Origin: Amorphophallus konjac
Lineage: Eukaryota > Streptophyta > Magnoliopsida > Alismatales > Araceae
DNA: 64,000 nucleotides
Direction: 5' to 3'
Assembly: GCA_022559845.1 (NCBI GenBank)
Contig: CM040125.1
Coordinates: 199,742,102 to 199,806,101, forward strand
Below the pieces are notes generated by a model. It was not told the DNA's origin and ran no database searches. It was given only the letters and a program-made list of their open reading frames with translations. Below, one piece after another: positions 43,979 to 55,229 of the stretch. The stretch's first letter is position 1. Every line of letters begins with the position of its first letter. Position numbers and translations under genes: made by a program.

Positions 43979-44905
43979 TCACCCTGACAAATTGGAAATG
44001 AACCGCCGGATATAAGCCAAGCGGCCCTGTAGTGATCTCAGCTCGGAGAGATTTCTCGGTGCAGGTAACTCCTGAATTGCTCTGATCTTTGCGGGGTCTA
44101 TCTCGATTCCCCGATATCTGACAATGAAACCTAAGAATTTCTCGCTCGATACTCCGAACGCGCATTTCATAGGGTTCATTTTTAATTCATACTGCCTCAG
44201 CCTCTGAAAAATGACTCGGAGGTCTTGCAGATGGTCTTCTTTTCTTCTGGTCTTGACCACCAGATCATCTATATAGCACTCGACCTTGTGGTTGAGCAAC
44301 ACATCAAATATTTTGGTCATTGCGCGCTGATAAGTTGCGTCAGCATTCTTTAGTCCGAACGGCATCCTCCTGTAGTGATAGATGCCTTTAGGGGTTCGGA
44401 AGGCAGTGTGGACCCGGTCATGTTCTGCGATCCATATCTGATTGTAACCGGATGACCCATCCATGAATGATAGGGCCTCATGACCAGTTGTTGCATCTAT
44501 CATGACCTCCGTTATTAGCACTGAAAGTCATCCTTGGGACAGGCTTTGTTCGGATCTCAGAAGTCAACACATATCCAGATATGTCCATTCTTCTTCTTCA
44601 CGGGGACAATATTCGTCAACCATGTGGTGTACTGATTTTCTTTGAAAAATCCCACGTCAATGAGCTTGTCGACCTCTATACAAATTTGAGTGATGAGCTC
44701 CAGCCTCATGCGCCGCAGTGGTTGCTTCACCGGCTCGGCTTCAGGGCTGATCGTCAGCTCATGTTGTGAAACTGCAGGGCTCAGACCTAGCATTTCTTTG
44801 TAAGTCCAGGTGAAGCAATCCCAGTATTCTTGCAGTAGCTGGATGTACAGCTCCCGTTCTTCTGGGGATAACTGGGCGCTGAGGAAGGTAGGCCTGGGGT
44901 CTTTC
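43979..44905 (-). pseudogene. Tat reverse transcriptase
   Basis: Copies RNA into DNA. Motifs in order: EPVKQPLRRMRLE, VGFFKENQYTTWLTNIVPVK, FMDGSSGYNQI (catalytic Asp), MPFGLKNADATYQRAM, and the YIDDLVVK box with both Asp present, then KFLGFIVRYRGIEIDPAKI. TGA at about 44557 (CGA-to-TGA in VDFR) and a one-base frameshift near 44530 break it, with further stops at ~43979. The active-site residues survive, so decay looks recent or driven by few mutation types. Confidence 0.87.
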
Positions 44906-45780
44906 TCACTTCCCAAGTTGACTTCTATCAGCTCGTCGACTATAGCTTGGCCTCCGTCTTCTATCTCCGGAGGTGCCGGTTGGAGGTCGACAAAATCTGG
45001 ATTACCATCTTCAGGGTCGAGGACCTCGCCTTCCCCATTTGACGTCATCAGAGCTTCTCGAAAGTCCTCTGCTTCATTTAGTAGCGGCCGTGCATATTGC
45101 TCTTTCAATAAATCCACCACCGTTGTAGTCTCCATGGGCAGGAGAGCAGCTCCAGTCTTTGCAGACGGAGTTGCAGTCGTGACCGACTGGTGGCTGCTTG
45201 CTGTTGGGCTGGAACAGCATCCCAGCCTTGTAGCAGAGGGTGAGGAGGTCTCGCCTTCTAGGGCAGTTGTATCTTCAATAGAAGTGGCATTCCCCACCTT
45301 GGTAGTGTATACCTCTCGGTCGGGGTTGGTCAAGGCTTCCCCAATAGGCACAAGAGGTGCTGAGGTCATCATCAGTGGGATTCTGCTGGAGGGAGCGGTC
45401 CCGGTCTCTTCGACACCTTCGGCTTCGCTGTTGCTAGCCGTATCAAATTTGGCCTGAAGGGCCACCTCTTCAGGATAGACCTGCTCCCAACATCGGCAAG
45501 GAATCATGGTCCATGCTTCTTGATCTCCGGGCTGAGCCGGCTCAGCATATTCAGCTTCCGCTGGGTATTCATCAAAAGTTACCCCCAGTGTGGTATCTTC
45601 AGCAAGGTAGAAGGCGGAGATGGTATCTACCTCATATCGCCCGTTGTAATAATATTCATCCAGGGTGAAGCCCAACCCTGAATGTTGAGAGATGCGTCAC
45701 AGTTCCTTATCCAGACTCGTGGGATACCACATTTTCTGGAAAGTTTCCTTGCGCTTTTGAGACTGATCGGAGGGGATGTG
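44906..45780 (-). pseudogene. Tat linker between protease and RT
   Basis: Acidic, Ala/Glu/Thr-rich region (45675 down to about 44906) in the position of the Tat protease-RT spacer. The stretch 45676-45780 has several stops in frame. No domain recognised. Plus-strand ORFs over it are shadows. Confidence 0.6.
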
Positions 45781-46804
45781 CTATTTTTGAAACATCTTGG
45801 CCATCCGAATGGTTGTGAATGTCAGACCCTTGACGGGGACCGACGGGTTACTTATGTCTTCGGGGAGGCTACAGTCTGCGTCTTCCCGAGTAGGGTGCTC
45901 CTCAACTGTATAGAACAAGCTACTGGGTCCATCTGCCTGTGCCACCTCCCAAGTTTTGAAAGGCTCGGCAGTGGAGTCATTGAGGCCGAGAATCGGCTTG
46001 GTGAGGCCGTCCGGGACTCCAATGTAGTTGTGTTGCCGACCGACCTGCACTTCAATAGCTTCAGGGTATAATGTTGGGGGTGTTATTCTGCCCACATCCC
46101 CGGATGCTGTGATATGAGAGACCACCTTGGGTTTGACATATCCGCACGGCGGTGGTGGGTACCAACTGTCGCCGGATGCGCCTCTCGATGCCCCCGTAGG
46201 GGTCTTAGCTTCAGAGGTCTTCTGAGAAGGCCCCGCATATAGGTTGGCGTCTGCCAAGTGACACTCAAATACCTCAAACAGGTGGGGGTCAACAAATATT
46301 CTCTCCTCCTTCCCTTGAAGACTATATTTGATACATTGGTGGAGCGTAGAGGGCACCACCATATTTTCATGTAGCCATGGGCGGCCGAGCAGTGCTTTGT
46401 ACGAGGTGCGGGAGTCAATGACATGGAACTGCACCGTCGTAGTGAAATCCGCTAGGGTAAGGGTGAACTCTGCCACCCCCATCGACACTTCACATTTTTG
46501 ATTGAAGCCAGGTGATATGCATATCCCCGACTTTCTCGAGATGCACATTGAAGTGGTGCCTCTCGTATATTCTATAGGGCAGGATGTTGACCGCTGCACC
46601 GGGGTCAACCCGGATCCTGTTCAGCTCTCTTCCATTTAGGTGCCCCTTCATATATAGCGGCCTGTTGTGGCTGATGGTAGGCAGCAGCATGTCCTCTGGA
46701 GTGAAGGTCATGCTAGCTTCCGACATTGCTTCAGCCAGGCAGGTCTCAAAATGGGCAGGCGTCTGCAGAGCAGTGATGATCGCATGTCGAGTCTCTTCAC
46801 TCAA
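45781..46804 (-). pseudogene. Tat aspartic protease
   Basis: Cleaves the polyprotein. RPLYMKGHLNGRELNRIRVD with DPGAAVNILP marks the active-site loop (Asp at the D-P-G position). After a frameshift near 46510 comes FHVIDSRTSYKALLGRPWLH and VPSTLHQCIKY, the flap-to-C-terminal hallmark of Tat proteases. The reading frame is broken by that frameshift and ends at a stop at 45781. Confidence 0.82.
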
Positions 46805-46828
46805 AGAGAGGATCTCCTAGATGGTAAA

Positions 46829-49722
46829 TCAAGCAGGGAGCTTCTTGAGTAGCTTCATTATTCGGCTCCCAGCTCGGATATTGGAGAGCTTCATCTCTTC
46901 AGCCCACCTGGGCTTGGGAGAGTCCCGAGTTGTGGCCCCTGATGGACCTACTTCATCTGCCTCGGACTCGGTGCCTTTCTGGTTAGCACCGGATCTTTGA
47001 TGTTCTTCATTAGCTGCTACGGGGCAAGCTCCATCTATATTTGGAGCTTCGAAAGATTGAGCTGGTTGCGGGTGAACATTCCCGAGTGCAGGGTTAGCCC
47101 CCTGGCAAGGCTGCTTCCCCTTAGACATCCTCATGAATTCAAGAAATGAAGGGACCGCCTTGCCCCCACTCCTGTTATATAGGCCTGGCGGAGGAGGGAT
47201 CTGGGCTCCCTTGATCTCCGGCGGAGGTGTTTTGTAGGGCTGCTCTCCCCTGAACATGATGTTGTGGTTGGGTGGCGGCTGGCGCCCCCACTTCCGGCCT
47301 GACCGGGTTGCATGGGTAGCAGTCGCGGCCTCAACCCTGCCTCCCCCAAAAAGGGGTGTGAAGCAAATTTCCTCTTCTTCCTCCTCTCTTAGCAGGTTGA
47401 AGAGTGCTGATAGAGTATTGCAGGAGACAACCTGCACTTTATCAGCCTTAGTGGCCCTTCTCTTCTTCTTTTGTTTCTTCTTCTTCTTTGCTTCAGCAGG
47501 CGCCTGCCCCCAGAATAGACTGCCCTCCTTATCGGATGCTGCATCAGCTCCCTTCTTTTGCTCGAGTGAGAGTTGCTCCAGCTCTTGCCATGGGACATGG
47601 TCCCACACCAGCAAGGGCTTCAATTCAGGCTGCACATACTCATCTAGCCCTTTAATGAGGTTTTGTAATCGGTGGACCCCAGGATTGGTTTCCTTGACCA
47701 CCGACAGCGGAGTTTGTCTCCTCCGATTGTGTGTAGGTATCCTCATAGTTGCAGGTGGAGCGATCCACACGGGTGCTGCCACCGGCGGAGCAGGTCGGGG
47801 TGTAACGCCACGGATATGTGCCACCACTTTCGGGTGGGGTGCTTTCTTTCTTTTGTGCTTCGCAGGGATCTGCTGCCATCCCTGATGTTTCTTCACGGGC
47901 TCCAAGAAATGAGTTTCATAAGTGCTTCGCGTACTTGCTTCAGAGATCTCCTCGGGCAGTGCCTGGTATAAGGAGATCATGTTGACTCCTGCCCTCCTCC
48001 GAGGGGCTTTATGCGGTCGAGGAGGGTCCACTTTGTACTCTCCCAACTCGATTTCATTTTTCTTCACCATCCCTTCGATGATGTCCTTGAAAACATAGCA
48101 GTCTTCGATTGGATGCCCCAACATCTGGTGGTAGGGGAAGAATCTTGGGCTGTCTCTTCTCTTTAGGTCCTCTGGCCTCTTTGGCTCTGGCAGGGTGACC
48201 ATGCCATATTCCGTTACCCAGTCGAACAGAATCTGGGTCTTGTCCTTTGGAAATGAGTAGGCTTTCTTCATCTTGTCCCGTAGCGAGGGACCTTCTTTGC
48301 CATCTGCGGCTTCTGCAGGCTGTGGGGTGACTGCCTTCTTGCCTTCATCTTTCTGTTGTTCAAACGCCTTGATGTCAAGAGCGTTCGCTTCTTTAGGCGA
48401 TGAGTGCTGCTCCACTGCCTTGCCCTTCTGGGTTGTGCTGGCAGCTGATGTAGGGACAGGTCTGGCCAGAAAGGCTTCCACCTTGGCCACGATATTGTTC
48501 AATCGGTCAAATGACCGTATTTCCATTCCGATCATATTTTCTAGAACCTCCCTCCTGAGGTTCTATTTGCATATTTGTACAACGTCCTCCTGATGCGGGG
48601 GCCGCTTGCACCTCATTCCGAGGTTCCTCCACCTCTTGACATAATCGAGGGCTGTCTCATCGGCCCTTTGCTTTGTTGAGTAGAGTTCGGCCACTGTGAC
48701 CTCCCTCTCTGTAACATGGAATCTCTCCCTGAACTTCCTCTGCATATCTGACCAGTTGCTGATCGACCCGGCCGGGAGGCTAGAGTACCATTCAAATGCG
48801 AGCCCCATCAGCGAGGACCCGAAAAACTTTAGCAAGTATGACTCATCGGCGGCCAAATCACCCATGATAGTCATGTAATATGCAACATGTTCCTTCGGGG
48901 ATCCCTTCCCGTTGAACTTGTCGAACTTGGGCGACTTGTTGCCCCCGGAGGAAGCCGCTTGGCAGCATGGTGTTGCGGGTAAGGCACCCGATAGGCATCA
49001 AATGCGTTGTAGTCGCCTTCACTTCTCTCCTCGAGCTTTAGCTCGATCATTCTTCTCACCATCATCCGGTTCATGACTGTGGCGTCAACTGGCTCCGGGT
49101 AGAAGTGTGTTGGCTGCAGGTACGGGGTGACCAGAGTGGTCGCCGGTGGCGGACGCAGCAACGGGGGTGTCTGGTGCACTTGAGGGAGCACCGGTGGCAT
49201 CAGCGGCTGGGACAGTGGTGGCCACTGCTGAGTCATCGCCATGCTCGGCTCTGACGACTGAGGCAAGGTGTAAAGTGGCAGAGGGTCGACATGACGAACC
49301 GCTCCCCAGGATGATTCACCCTGGACTTTGGGCGGCTTGGAAGCTGACGACTGTTCAGTCTTCTCCATCAGCTGTTTCTTCAGCAAGTCTATCTCTTGTC
49401 GATATCTTTGAAGTAGCATCAGGACCGTTGGTTCTATAGTTGCAGCGCTGGGAATGGCTTCTGTTGTTTCTCAAGACGTACCCTCAGGCAGGATGTCAAG
49501 GAGGATGTCATCTTCTTCTTTCGCCATTACCACATTGGCGGTTAAGATAGGAGCCTCATCATCCGACTGGTGGTAGACCAGGGGTTGTTCTCCTTTAGTT
49601 GCCGCTAGGAGCTCCCTTGCTGCTCCTGCTCTGCGAGTATTCGGCCCCGGCCTTGCGGCCAATTGAGCCAACTCACGGGGGTCTTCGGGAAGCCCCCCAT
49701 ATCGACTGAATATGCCAACCAT
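46829..49722 (-). pseudogene. gag: Tat gag
   Basis: Capsid/nucleocapsid polyprotein. The likely start is the ATG at 49722 (MVGIFSRYGGLPED). After TGA 49471-49473 a coiled coil (LLQRYRQEIDLLKKQL) and a Pro/Gln-rich stretch follow. A frameshift near 48950 leads into the gag core: LKFFGSSLMGLAFEWYSSLP, NWSDMQRKFRERF, ALDYVKRWRNLGMRC. A TAG at 48563 interrupts, then a C-terminal part with FPYHQMLGHPIEDCYVFKDI, the degenerate knuckle-like motif of Tat gag, and a Lys-rich segment (KKKKKQKKKRRATKADK). It stops at 46829, in frame with protease. The rearmost ~300 residues are Pro/Ala-rich. Confidence 0.82.
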
Positions 49723-50134
49723 GTTGCAGGTGAAAACCTACATCCTTCTTCTCTGTCGGTGGACCCTTCTCTTAGCCTGATGCGGGAAGGTCAGCCTCTC
49801 ACACATAGAAGTCCTTCTTGTTTCTTTCCCGCTTAGGGGCGGCTTCATCGGATTCGATCTCAAAGCCGTCATCATAGCCATTATCGTCAACTGACGACAT
49901 CATCATCTTTTCTCTTTCATCTTCTTCAACTGCCATTGATGGGCAGTAGTCTTCATTGGCGATGGTTGCTTGCATCAACATCTATTGTCCAAGCGAGGGG
50001 TTGCCTAGCCCTCGGAAATAGTTCTAGACCAAATTGGTCATCTCTTCTCGACCCCGCTCTTGATGTAGCACGGAGGACAGTTGTCGACCTCCCGCAGGAG
50101 GGATATAACCTAGCCGAGCTCTGTCGGCAAGCTG
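49723..50134 (-). other. Tat leader between the 5' ORF and gag
   Basis: Contains a 60-codon acidic ORF (49981-49799: EDEREKMMMSSVDDNGYDDG) that may be an upstream gag exon or a leader peptide. I cannot decide. Otherwise nothing recognised. Confidence 0.4.
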
Positions 50135-51019
50135 CTAGAATCTTCGTCCCACAGCACGGACGTTGGCTTGGCGGGTGCAGGCCTGGAAACTTTTGCGACG
50201 CGGAGGGTCCGCAACCACCTCTTCTTCTTTCGGGGCCGGGCCCCTTTCCTTTCTTCGTTCCATTCCGTCATGAGCAAGGCGGCGGTGGACAGGTGCAGCT
50301 TGATGGACAGGTTGGACCCTTTTGGGGACCCACACCTGTTTAAATTTCTTTGGCCTGGGGGCCAACTTCTCTTGGCCGTAGTGGCCGACTTCTTCTCTTT
50401 TCGCCCTCCTTCCAGCGAGGGCTTGGTATGAGTTGTAGATGGGGACGGCGGGGACGACCCGGTCCGGGACTATCCGTGCGTCGCGCCCGTCGAGGAAGAC
50501 GCGTACGCCACCAACCATCATAGATTTGTCTGATTGAGACAGAGATCTGGTAACCACAGCAGTACTCCTCCGGATTTGCTTGCTCTGACGTCCTCCGGAG
50601 TTCCTGTTGACTGCATCGGGGCGGGCCCCATGGACATCATGGTGCACCAGGCAACTGGTGACCGGGGTTGGACTCTTGGACGAGTCGTTGCAACATCGAG
50701 CCCTCAGAGGCTCCACCTTCTTCGCAGCTCCCTTGACGGGCTCTGAGGGTTCCACTTCTAGCATATCTACGAAGGCTAACCCCAGGAAGTTGGGGAAGCC
50801 AACAGCAGCAGGGAAGTTGCCGAACACCGTGGGCATCGCCAGGTATCCTCGCACATGACCAGCAACAATTGAAGGGCCAAAGCCGACGCCAGTCAGCCCA
50901 GTTGTCGTCATCGTTCGCCTGAAAAGACCAACAAACCGACGATCAGTAGCCTTTGGGAGGGCCTCAAAGCCCAAATATCTCGGCAAAGAGATGAAAGGTG
51001 ACTGGGTCCCACCGGGCAT
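50135..51019 (-). CDS. Tat leader ORF, 294 codons, unknown function
   Basis: Opens at the ATG at 51019, 16 bases inside the LTR end, so the start overlaps the PBS-like region (MPGGTQSP). It stays open to 50135. The N-terminal ~90 residues are hydrophobic/Gly-rich (GLTGVGFGPSIVAGHVRGYL); the rest is strongly basic with many Arg/Lys/Val/Pro. Some Tat/Ogre elements carry an extra ORF between the 5' LTR and gag, and this one has that position. Being intact among broken genes might reflect selection or chance in a GC-rich leader. No domain recognised. Confidence 0.4.
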   Translation of the reverse strand: MPGGTQSPFISLPRYLGFEALPKATDRRFVGLFRRTMTTTGLTGVGFGPSIVAGHVRGYLAMPTVFGNFPAAVGFPNFLGLAFVDMLEVEPSEPVKGAAKKVEPLRARCCNDSSKSPTPVTSCLVHHDVHGARPDAVNRNSGGRQSKQIRRSTAVVTRSLSQSDKSMMVGGVRVFLDGRDARIVPDRVVPAVPIYNSYQALAGRRAKREEVGHYGQEKLAPRPKKFKQVWVPKRVQPVHQAAPVHRRLAHDGMERRKERGPAPKEEEVVADPPRRKSFQACTRQANVRAVGRRF

Positions 51020-51034
51020 GCCAGACTATTTCGA
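51011..51034 (-). other. Probable Tat primer-binding region
   Basis: Minus-strand TCGAAATAGTCTGGCATGCC, then CGGT, directly follows the LTR end. The GGCACGCCCGGTGGGAC-like sequence is typical just inside Tat 5' LTRs. The cognate tRNA is not assigned here. Confidence 0.45.
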
Positions 51035-51232
51035 TGGGATCCTTTTATTTTGTTTATTATTATCATTTGGGTTTATTTGGTTTATTTCACGTGTCGATCA
51101 ACCAATTAACTAACTGGTAATTAACTGACTGATTGATTGTGCGGGCGTGCCAGTCATGTGAGTGACAAGTTTATTGTGCGCTCGTTCTGACCCGTGTCGG
51201 GCGAGAGTGAGATTTGGTCGGGACCAGCAATC

Positions 51233-51256
51233 CGCCATACCATAAAGGCTATGGCG
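51233..51256 (-). other. Hairpin in Tat 5' LTR terminus
   Basis: Minus strand CGCCATAGCC-TTTAT-GGTATGGCG. Same stem as X 33477-33500, with a compensatory C-G pair for T-A. Confidence 0.65.
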
Positions 51257-52230
51257 TTAATTATATCCCCCACGAGGAGGGAAAACCTTTGATTAATTAC
51301 CAAGATAATATTTTATCGAGGCCGGAATAAAGGATGCAGAGGATGCGAATGATCATGCAGGATGCTACTATCTACCATACATGGTTTCTTAGGGCGGACC
51401 CTCAGTACATGGAGGAGAACCTAGGCCCGAAGACCACCATCACGCGCGGCAAAAGCTTCCATCGGGCGTTGCCCGGCTTTCTGCTCATGTCATTTGATAT
51501 ACCGAGAGTCCGTGCACTAAGGCATACATCGATGCGGCATGAATGCTTAGAATAAAACATGATGATGAAGCAACAAAACTAGCTAATTCAGGTTAGACAA
51601 ACCAATTTATTCAATTTATTGACTACAAGGTTTATTTAATTCTGTTATTGACATTGAAAATCACCCCGAAGGCGAGGAAAAGATCGAAACGGCACGACGA
51701 CGCGATTCGGAACAAAACCGACGCGATGCGTGTAGGCATAGAGTTTACAACGGTGTGAGAAGTGTGGGTAAAGGTTTGAAATGGCGTTGCCTAACGTAGG
51801 TGTAGGGTTAGCCTGGAAATGACGCGCCTCTCATCATGGTGCGCCGGAATAGGGCGCGTCGTTTTAAGGCGCGCCGTATTAAGGCGCGCCGAGTATCGAC
51901 GGTGCTGGTTTAGCCCTGTTTTGTGGAAACCAAGGTTTTATTGGTTATTTTTTGGTTTATTAAAACATTTTGGAAAATTTTGAAAGTTTATTGAGTCGAT
52001 TATTCAACGGATTGACCCCGGGACATCCGGAAGTCGAGTCACAGGCTCGCGCGAGGTTCATACACGAGCGCGGCAATCGTTCCTAGTCAAACTCGTTCGT
52101 GTCAAAATTTCGGCAGCATCTCCCCATCCCGGAGGATTTTCGGGGAGAAGCGAGGAGTACTCACGTGGCGGAGCAACCCTTGAAATCCGGGTGGCGCAAC
52201 GACGGCCGGCAAACCCAGACGGATAGGAGA

Positions 52231-52420
52231 ACCCCGAGGGCTAGCCTACTAGGGGCACCGAGTCTGTGGGTAGAAAGTAGACAGATGGCGAGGAATCACA
52301 GTGGGAGCAAAGACCCCGAGGGCTAGCCTACGAGGGGTATGCGACCCGAGTCGGTACCATGTCTAAGACGGTACGACCGATATGGGAGGAAACCCCGAGG
52401 GCTAGCCTACGAGGGGCACA
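52231..52420 (-). repeat. Three spaced copies of a ~27-bp motif in the Tat LTR
   Basis: ACCCCGAGGGCTAGCCTACG followed by AGGGGCA, at about 82 and 78 bp spacing. The intervening sequence is not obviously repeated. Confidence 0.7.
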
Positions 52421-53264
52421 CAACCCACGGCCACCACAAGGCCCACTGGGGGTTGTGGATTTGAAATGTTGGGGATTAACCCAATTTCTGTGCACTCACT
52501 GGCTTTCGGAGATCCATTATTGGCAAATAGACTCTTGCAGACCAAGCAAATTAGGATGAGAGATCAGGGGAATGTTCCCCCTCCCCGGGTCACCGAATCT
52601 CACTAATGAAGCCGTAAAACGGCACGGTGGGAAAACTATGCGCAGTCAACAAATTAGAATTGATGTCTGTAGGTATGCCTATATGTGTGCTTATGAATAT
52701 CGATAGGTTCATGAGATATTCGTCAGGTGATGCTTAGAAGACAACGGCAAGGAGCCTGGGGACGCCCTCATCTCCTCCCGTTCATTGTCGAGAATAGGAG
52801 GGGAAAGTGAGGGGATGGCCCGAGATGGATCGAAGAAATGCACGTGTGTATGCGCCTCCGGCGGTGAAAACTTGTGACATTCAGACGGAAGAGAAACCCC
52901 GGGGAGAAGGGGAGTAGTTACTGTAGCCCACAGAGTTGCCAGGGGCATATTCGGCGTCGGGGATGTTGGGTTCGGTGCTAGTATTCAGAGGGGGGGGTGA
53001 ATGAATATAACCCATTTAAAAAACTTTCACCCAATATAAAATTTTGCTCAATTTGAATTTTGCTCACTCAACAGATTAAACACTTAGAACAAAATCTGAT
53101 CAAGTTATCTAATGAACCTGTGATCAAACACTTGGAGCGCCCCTATGCAAACATCTAGCAGAAGCAAACAGATAGAAACATCAAACCACTGCACAAGGGG
53201 TTTTTAGGTTGTTCGGTCCAGCAGACCTACATCCACCCCACACTCAACCCGAGTGTGGCTTCAC

Positions 53265-53545
53265 TAACCGCTGGGCAACACAGCTTGCCAACAATCAGCT
53301 GGGCCTCACAGCTTGCCAACCGCTGAGCATCACAGCTTGCTTCCGCTGGGCAATACAGCTTAGCCATCGCTGACTCACAGCTTGAACCCGCTGGGGAATA
53401 CAGCTTAACCCGTCCGAGACCAAGTCTCGCCGGCTGAGGATTACAGCTTTACCTGTCCAGTGGAAACCTCCACTACCCACTGAGCTACACAGCTTGCTGT
53501 CCAGAGACAGCACCTCTGCAAACCGCTGACAAACAGCTTGAAGAA
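53265..53545 (-). repeat. CAGCTTG-centred imperfect repeats in Sire2 LTR (R/U5)
   Basis: About ten units resembling CGCTGGGCAACACAGCTTGCC, spaced 20-35 bp. The same region is present at 61093-61370 in the other LTR. Confidence 0.75.
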
Positions 53546-53907
53546 ATGTATAAAGGAAAATGAAGATAGAACAAGACAGCAACGGAAAGCTGAAGCAATA
53601 AAGCACAAAATATAGCTCAACAATGAGCAACTTCAGATCTGGTTTTGAACCAAAGATCTGAGGAACGAACTCCTTCTCTCTCTCTCTTCTTCTTCTTCTT
53701 CTCTTCACACTCTTCTCGAGCTCTCTGCCTCTCTTTTTTCTCTTCTGCTTCTTCCCTCTTTCTTTTCTTCTTCTTCTCTTTTCTCTGGATCGAACAGCTC
53801 TCTATTCTTTCTCTCCTCTTCTGCTCTTCTGCTTCGATCTGGATCGTGGCTCTCTGTTCTTTTCCTCTCTCCAATTCGATCAACCTTCTTCTGTGGAAGG
53901 AGGCTCA

Positions 53908-53915
53908 TATATATA
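53908..53915 (-). promoter_or_regulatory. TATA box, Sire2 3' LTR
   Basis: TATATATA (minus) after CTGCTGC. Same as 61733-61740 in the 5' LTR. Confidence 0.6.
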
Positions 53916-54129
53916 GCAGCAGCCAGCAGGAGGGCAGCACTGGGCGTGTGTGTCCTCCGCATTTCCCGCCCAGATATTTGGCCACGTGTCAGCATTCTGT
54001 CAGTCCTTCAGTCTCGGAGCACGTGCTGCCCAGTCACGTGGAAATGTTCTTCCTCGGACCTGCAAGGAGATACAACCCATTAAAACTGAGGGCCACAGGA
54101 ACTAAAGCTGCATGAGGTATGTAATAGTA

Positions 54130-55225
54130 AAACTAGATGCACTGAGAACGACACGAGATACACAGGGTGACTACAGCACGAAGTAAGGAAAGAATGACAC
54201 GAGATACACTGTGACAGAACAGACACAACGAAGAGAACGACATGAAGTGAGGTTATAAAACAACACGAGGTAAAAAGAAGAACGACACGAGATACACAGG
54301 GTAAACGACACGAAGTCAGTGAGAACAGCACGAGGTGAAACGACACGGGCTGACAACGACACGAAGACAAGAACAGAAACTAACACGAAGTGTGGTTTTA
54401 ACACAGGAAAGACACGAGGTCTAAGAAGAACAACACGAAGACGGAATCACTAAAAACAACACGAAGACGAGTATAACACGGACTGAAACCAACACGAGGT
54501 GTGGTCTCAAAGCAAAAAGTACACTGGGTCAGAAAAACAACACGAAGACACGAATATGAAGGCAACACGAAGACACGAATACAAGGGTAACACGAAGACA
54601 ACTCGAGTGCAAAACTGCTCGAACATTACGAGCGACTCGAAAACGAGGACGACATGGGCTGAAAGCAACCCGAAGATGAGAAACAGAGACCGACACGAAG
54701 TGTGGTCATGAGGCGAGAAAGACACGAAGACGAACAACAAGAATCGACACGAAGTGAGGTCAGGGCGAGAAGGACACGAGGTCTAATGAGAAAGACCAAC
54801 ACGAAGACGATGAAAACAGCACGAAGTAAAGAACAACAACACGACGTGTCACTGTAACAAAACAAACACTACAGAGAAAAATGACACGAAGTATAGTGGT
54901 GACAAAAACACACACTACACAGAGAACGACACGAGGTGGCACAGAAAGCAACACGAGGTCTGCAATGTCCTGCACACAATAGAACAAAAACGACACGAAG
55001 ACACAACAAGGAGAACGACACGAAGACACAAGAGCAAACATAGAGGACTGACTCGAGACATAGATGACAATGATAGAACAACACGAAGTATACCTCATAC
55101 AAGTTTTCCTGTCAAGCATGGAAATCAACACGAAGTGTTGTAAGCTCAGACGACACGAAATCTTTTCGTGTTAGTGAGGGGAAACAACACGAAGTGTAGT
55201 GAACATGAACAGCACGAAGATGAAA
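54130..55225 (-). repeat. ACACGAAG motif array in Sire2 U3
   Basis: Dozens of (C/A)(A/G)ACACGA(A/G)(G/A)-like motifs (minus: CTTCGTGT) at irregular 15-45 bp intervals. Near one end is a palindromic pair, ACACGAAATCTTTTCGTGT (55153-55171). Repeated at 61970-63070 in the 5' LTR and, in the same sense relative to the LTR, in Sire1. Confidence 0.85.
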
Positions 55226-55229
55226 GGAA

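Larger units (their letters stand above)
51035..52963 (-). repeat. Tat 5' LTR, 3' part
   Basis: Ends (minus) with an A/T-rich stretch and GGATCCCA at 51035. It contains the hairpin at 51233-51256, a cluster of GGCGCGCC-like motifs (51819-51900) and three spaced copies of ACCCCGAGGGCTAGCCTACG (52231, 52313, 52391). It is interrupted at TSD GGGGA by Sire2 and continues at 63793. ORFs on either strand are not supported. Confidence 0.75.

Noticed and set aside
44810..45457. 215-codon plus-strand ORF, and the 209-codon ORF at 47256-47885
   Set aside because: Shadows opposite the Tat linker and gag, which carry the recognisable domains on the minus strand.
53295..54115. ORFs of 60-156 codons in Sire2 LTRs (also 61123-61940)
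   Set aside because: They translate low-complexity CT/GA and CAGCTTG repeats on both strands and are duplicated in both LTRs.
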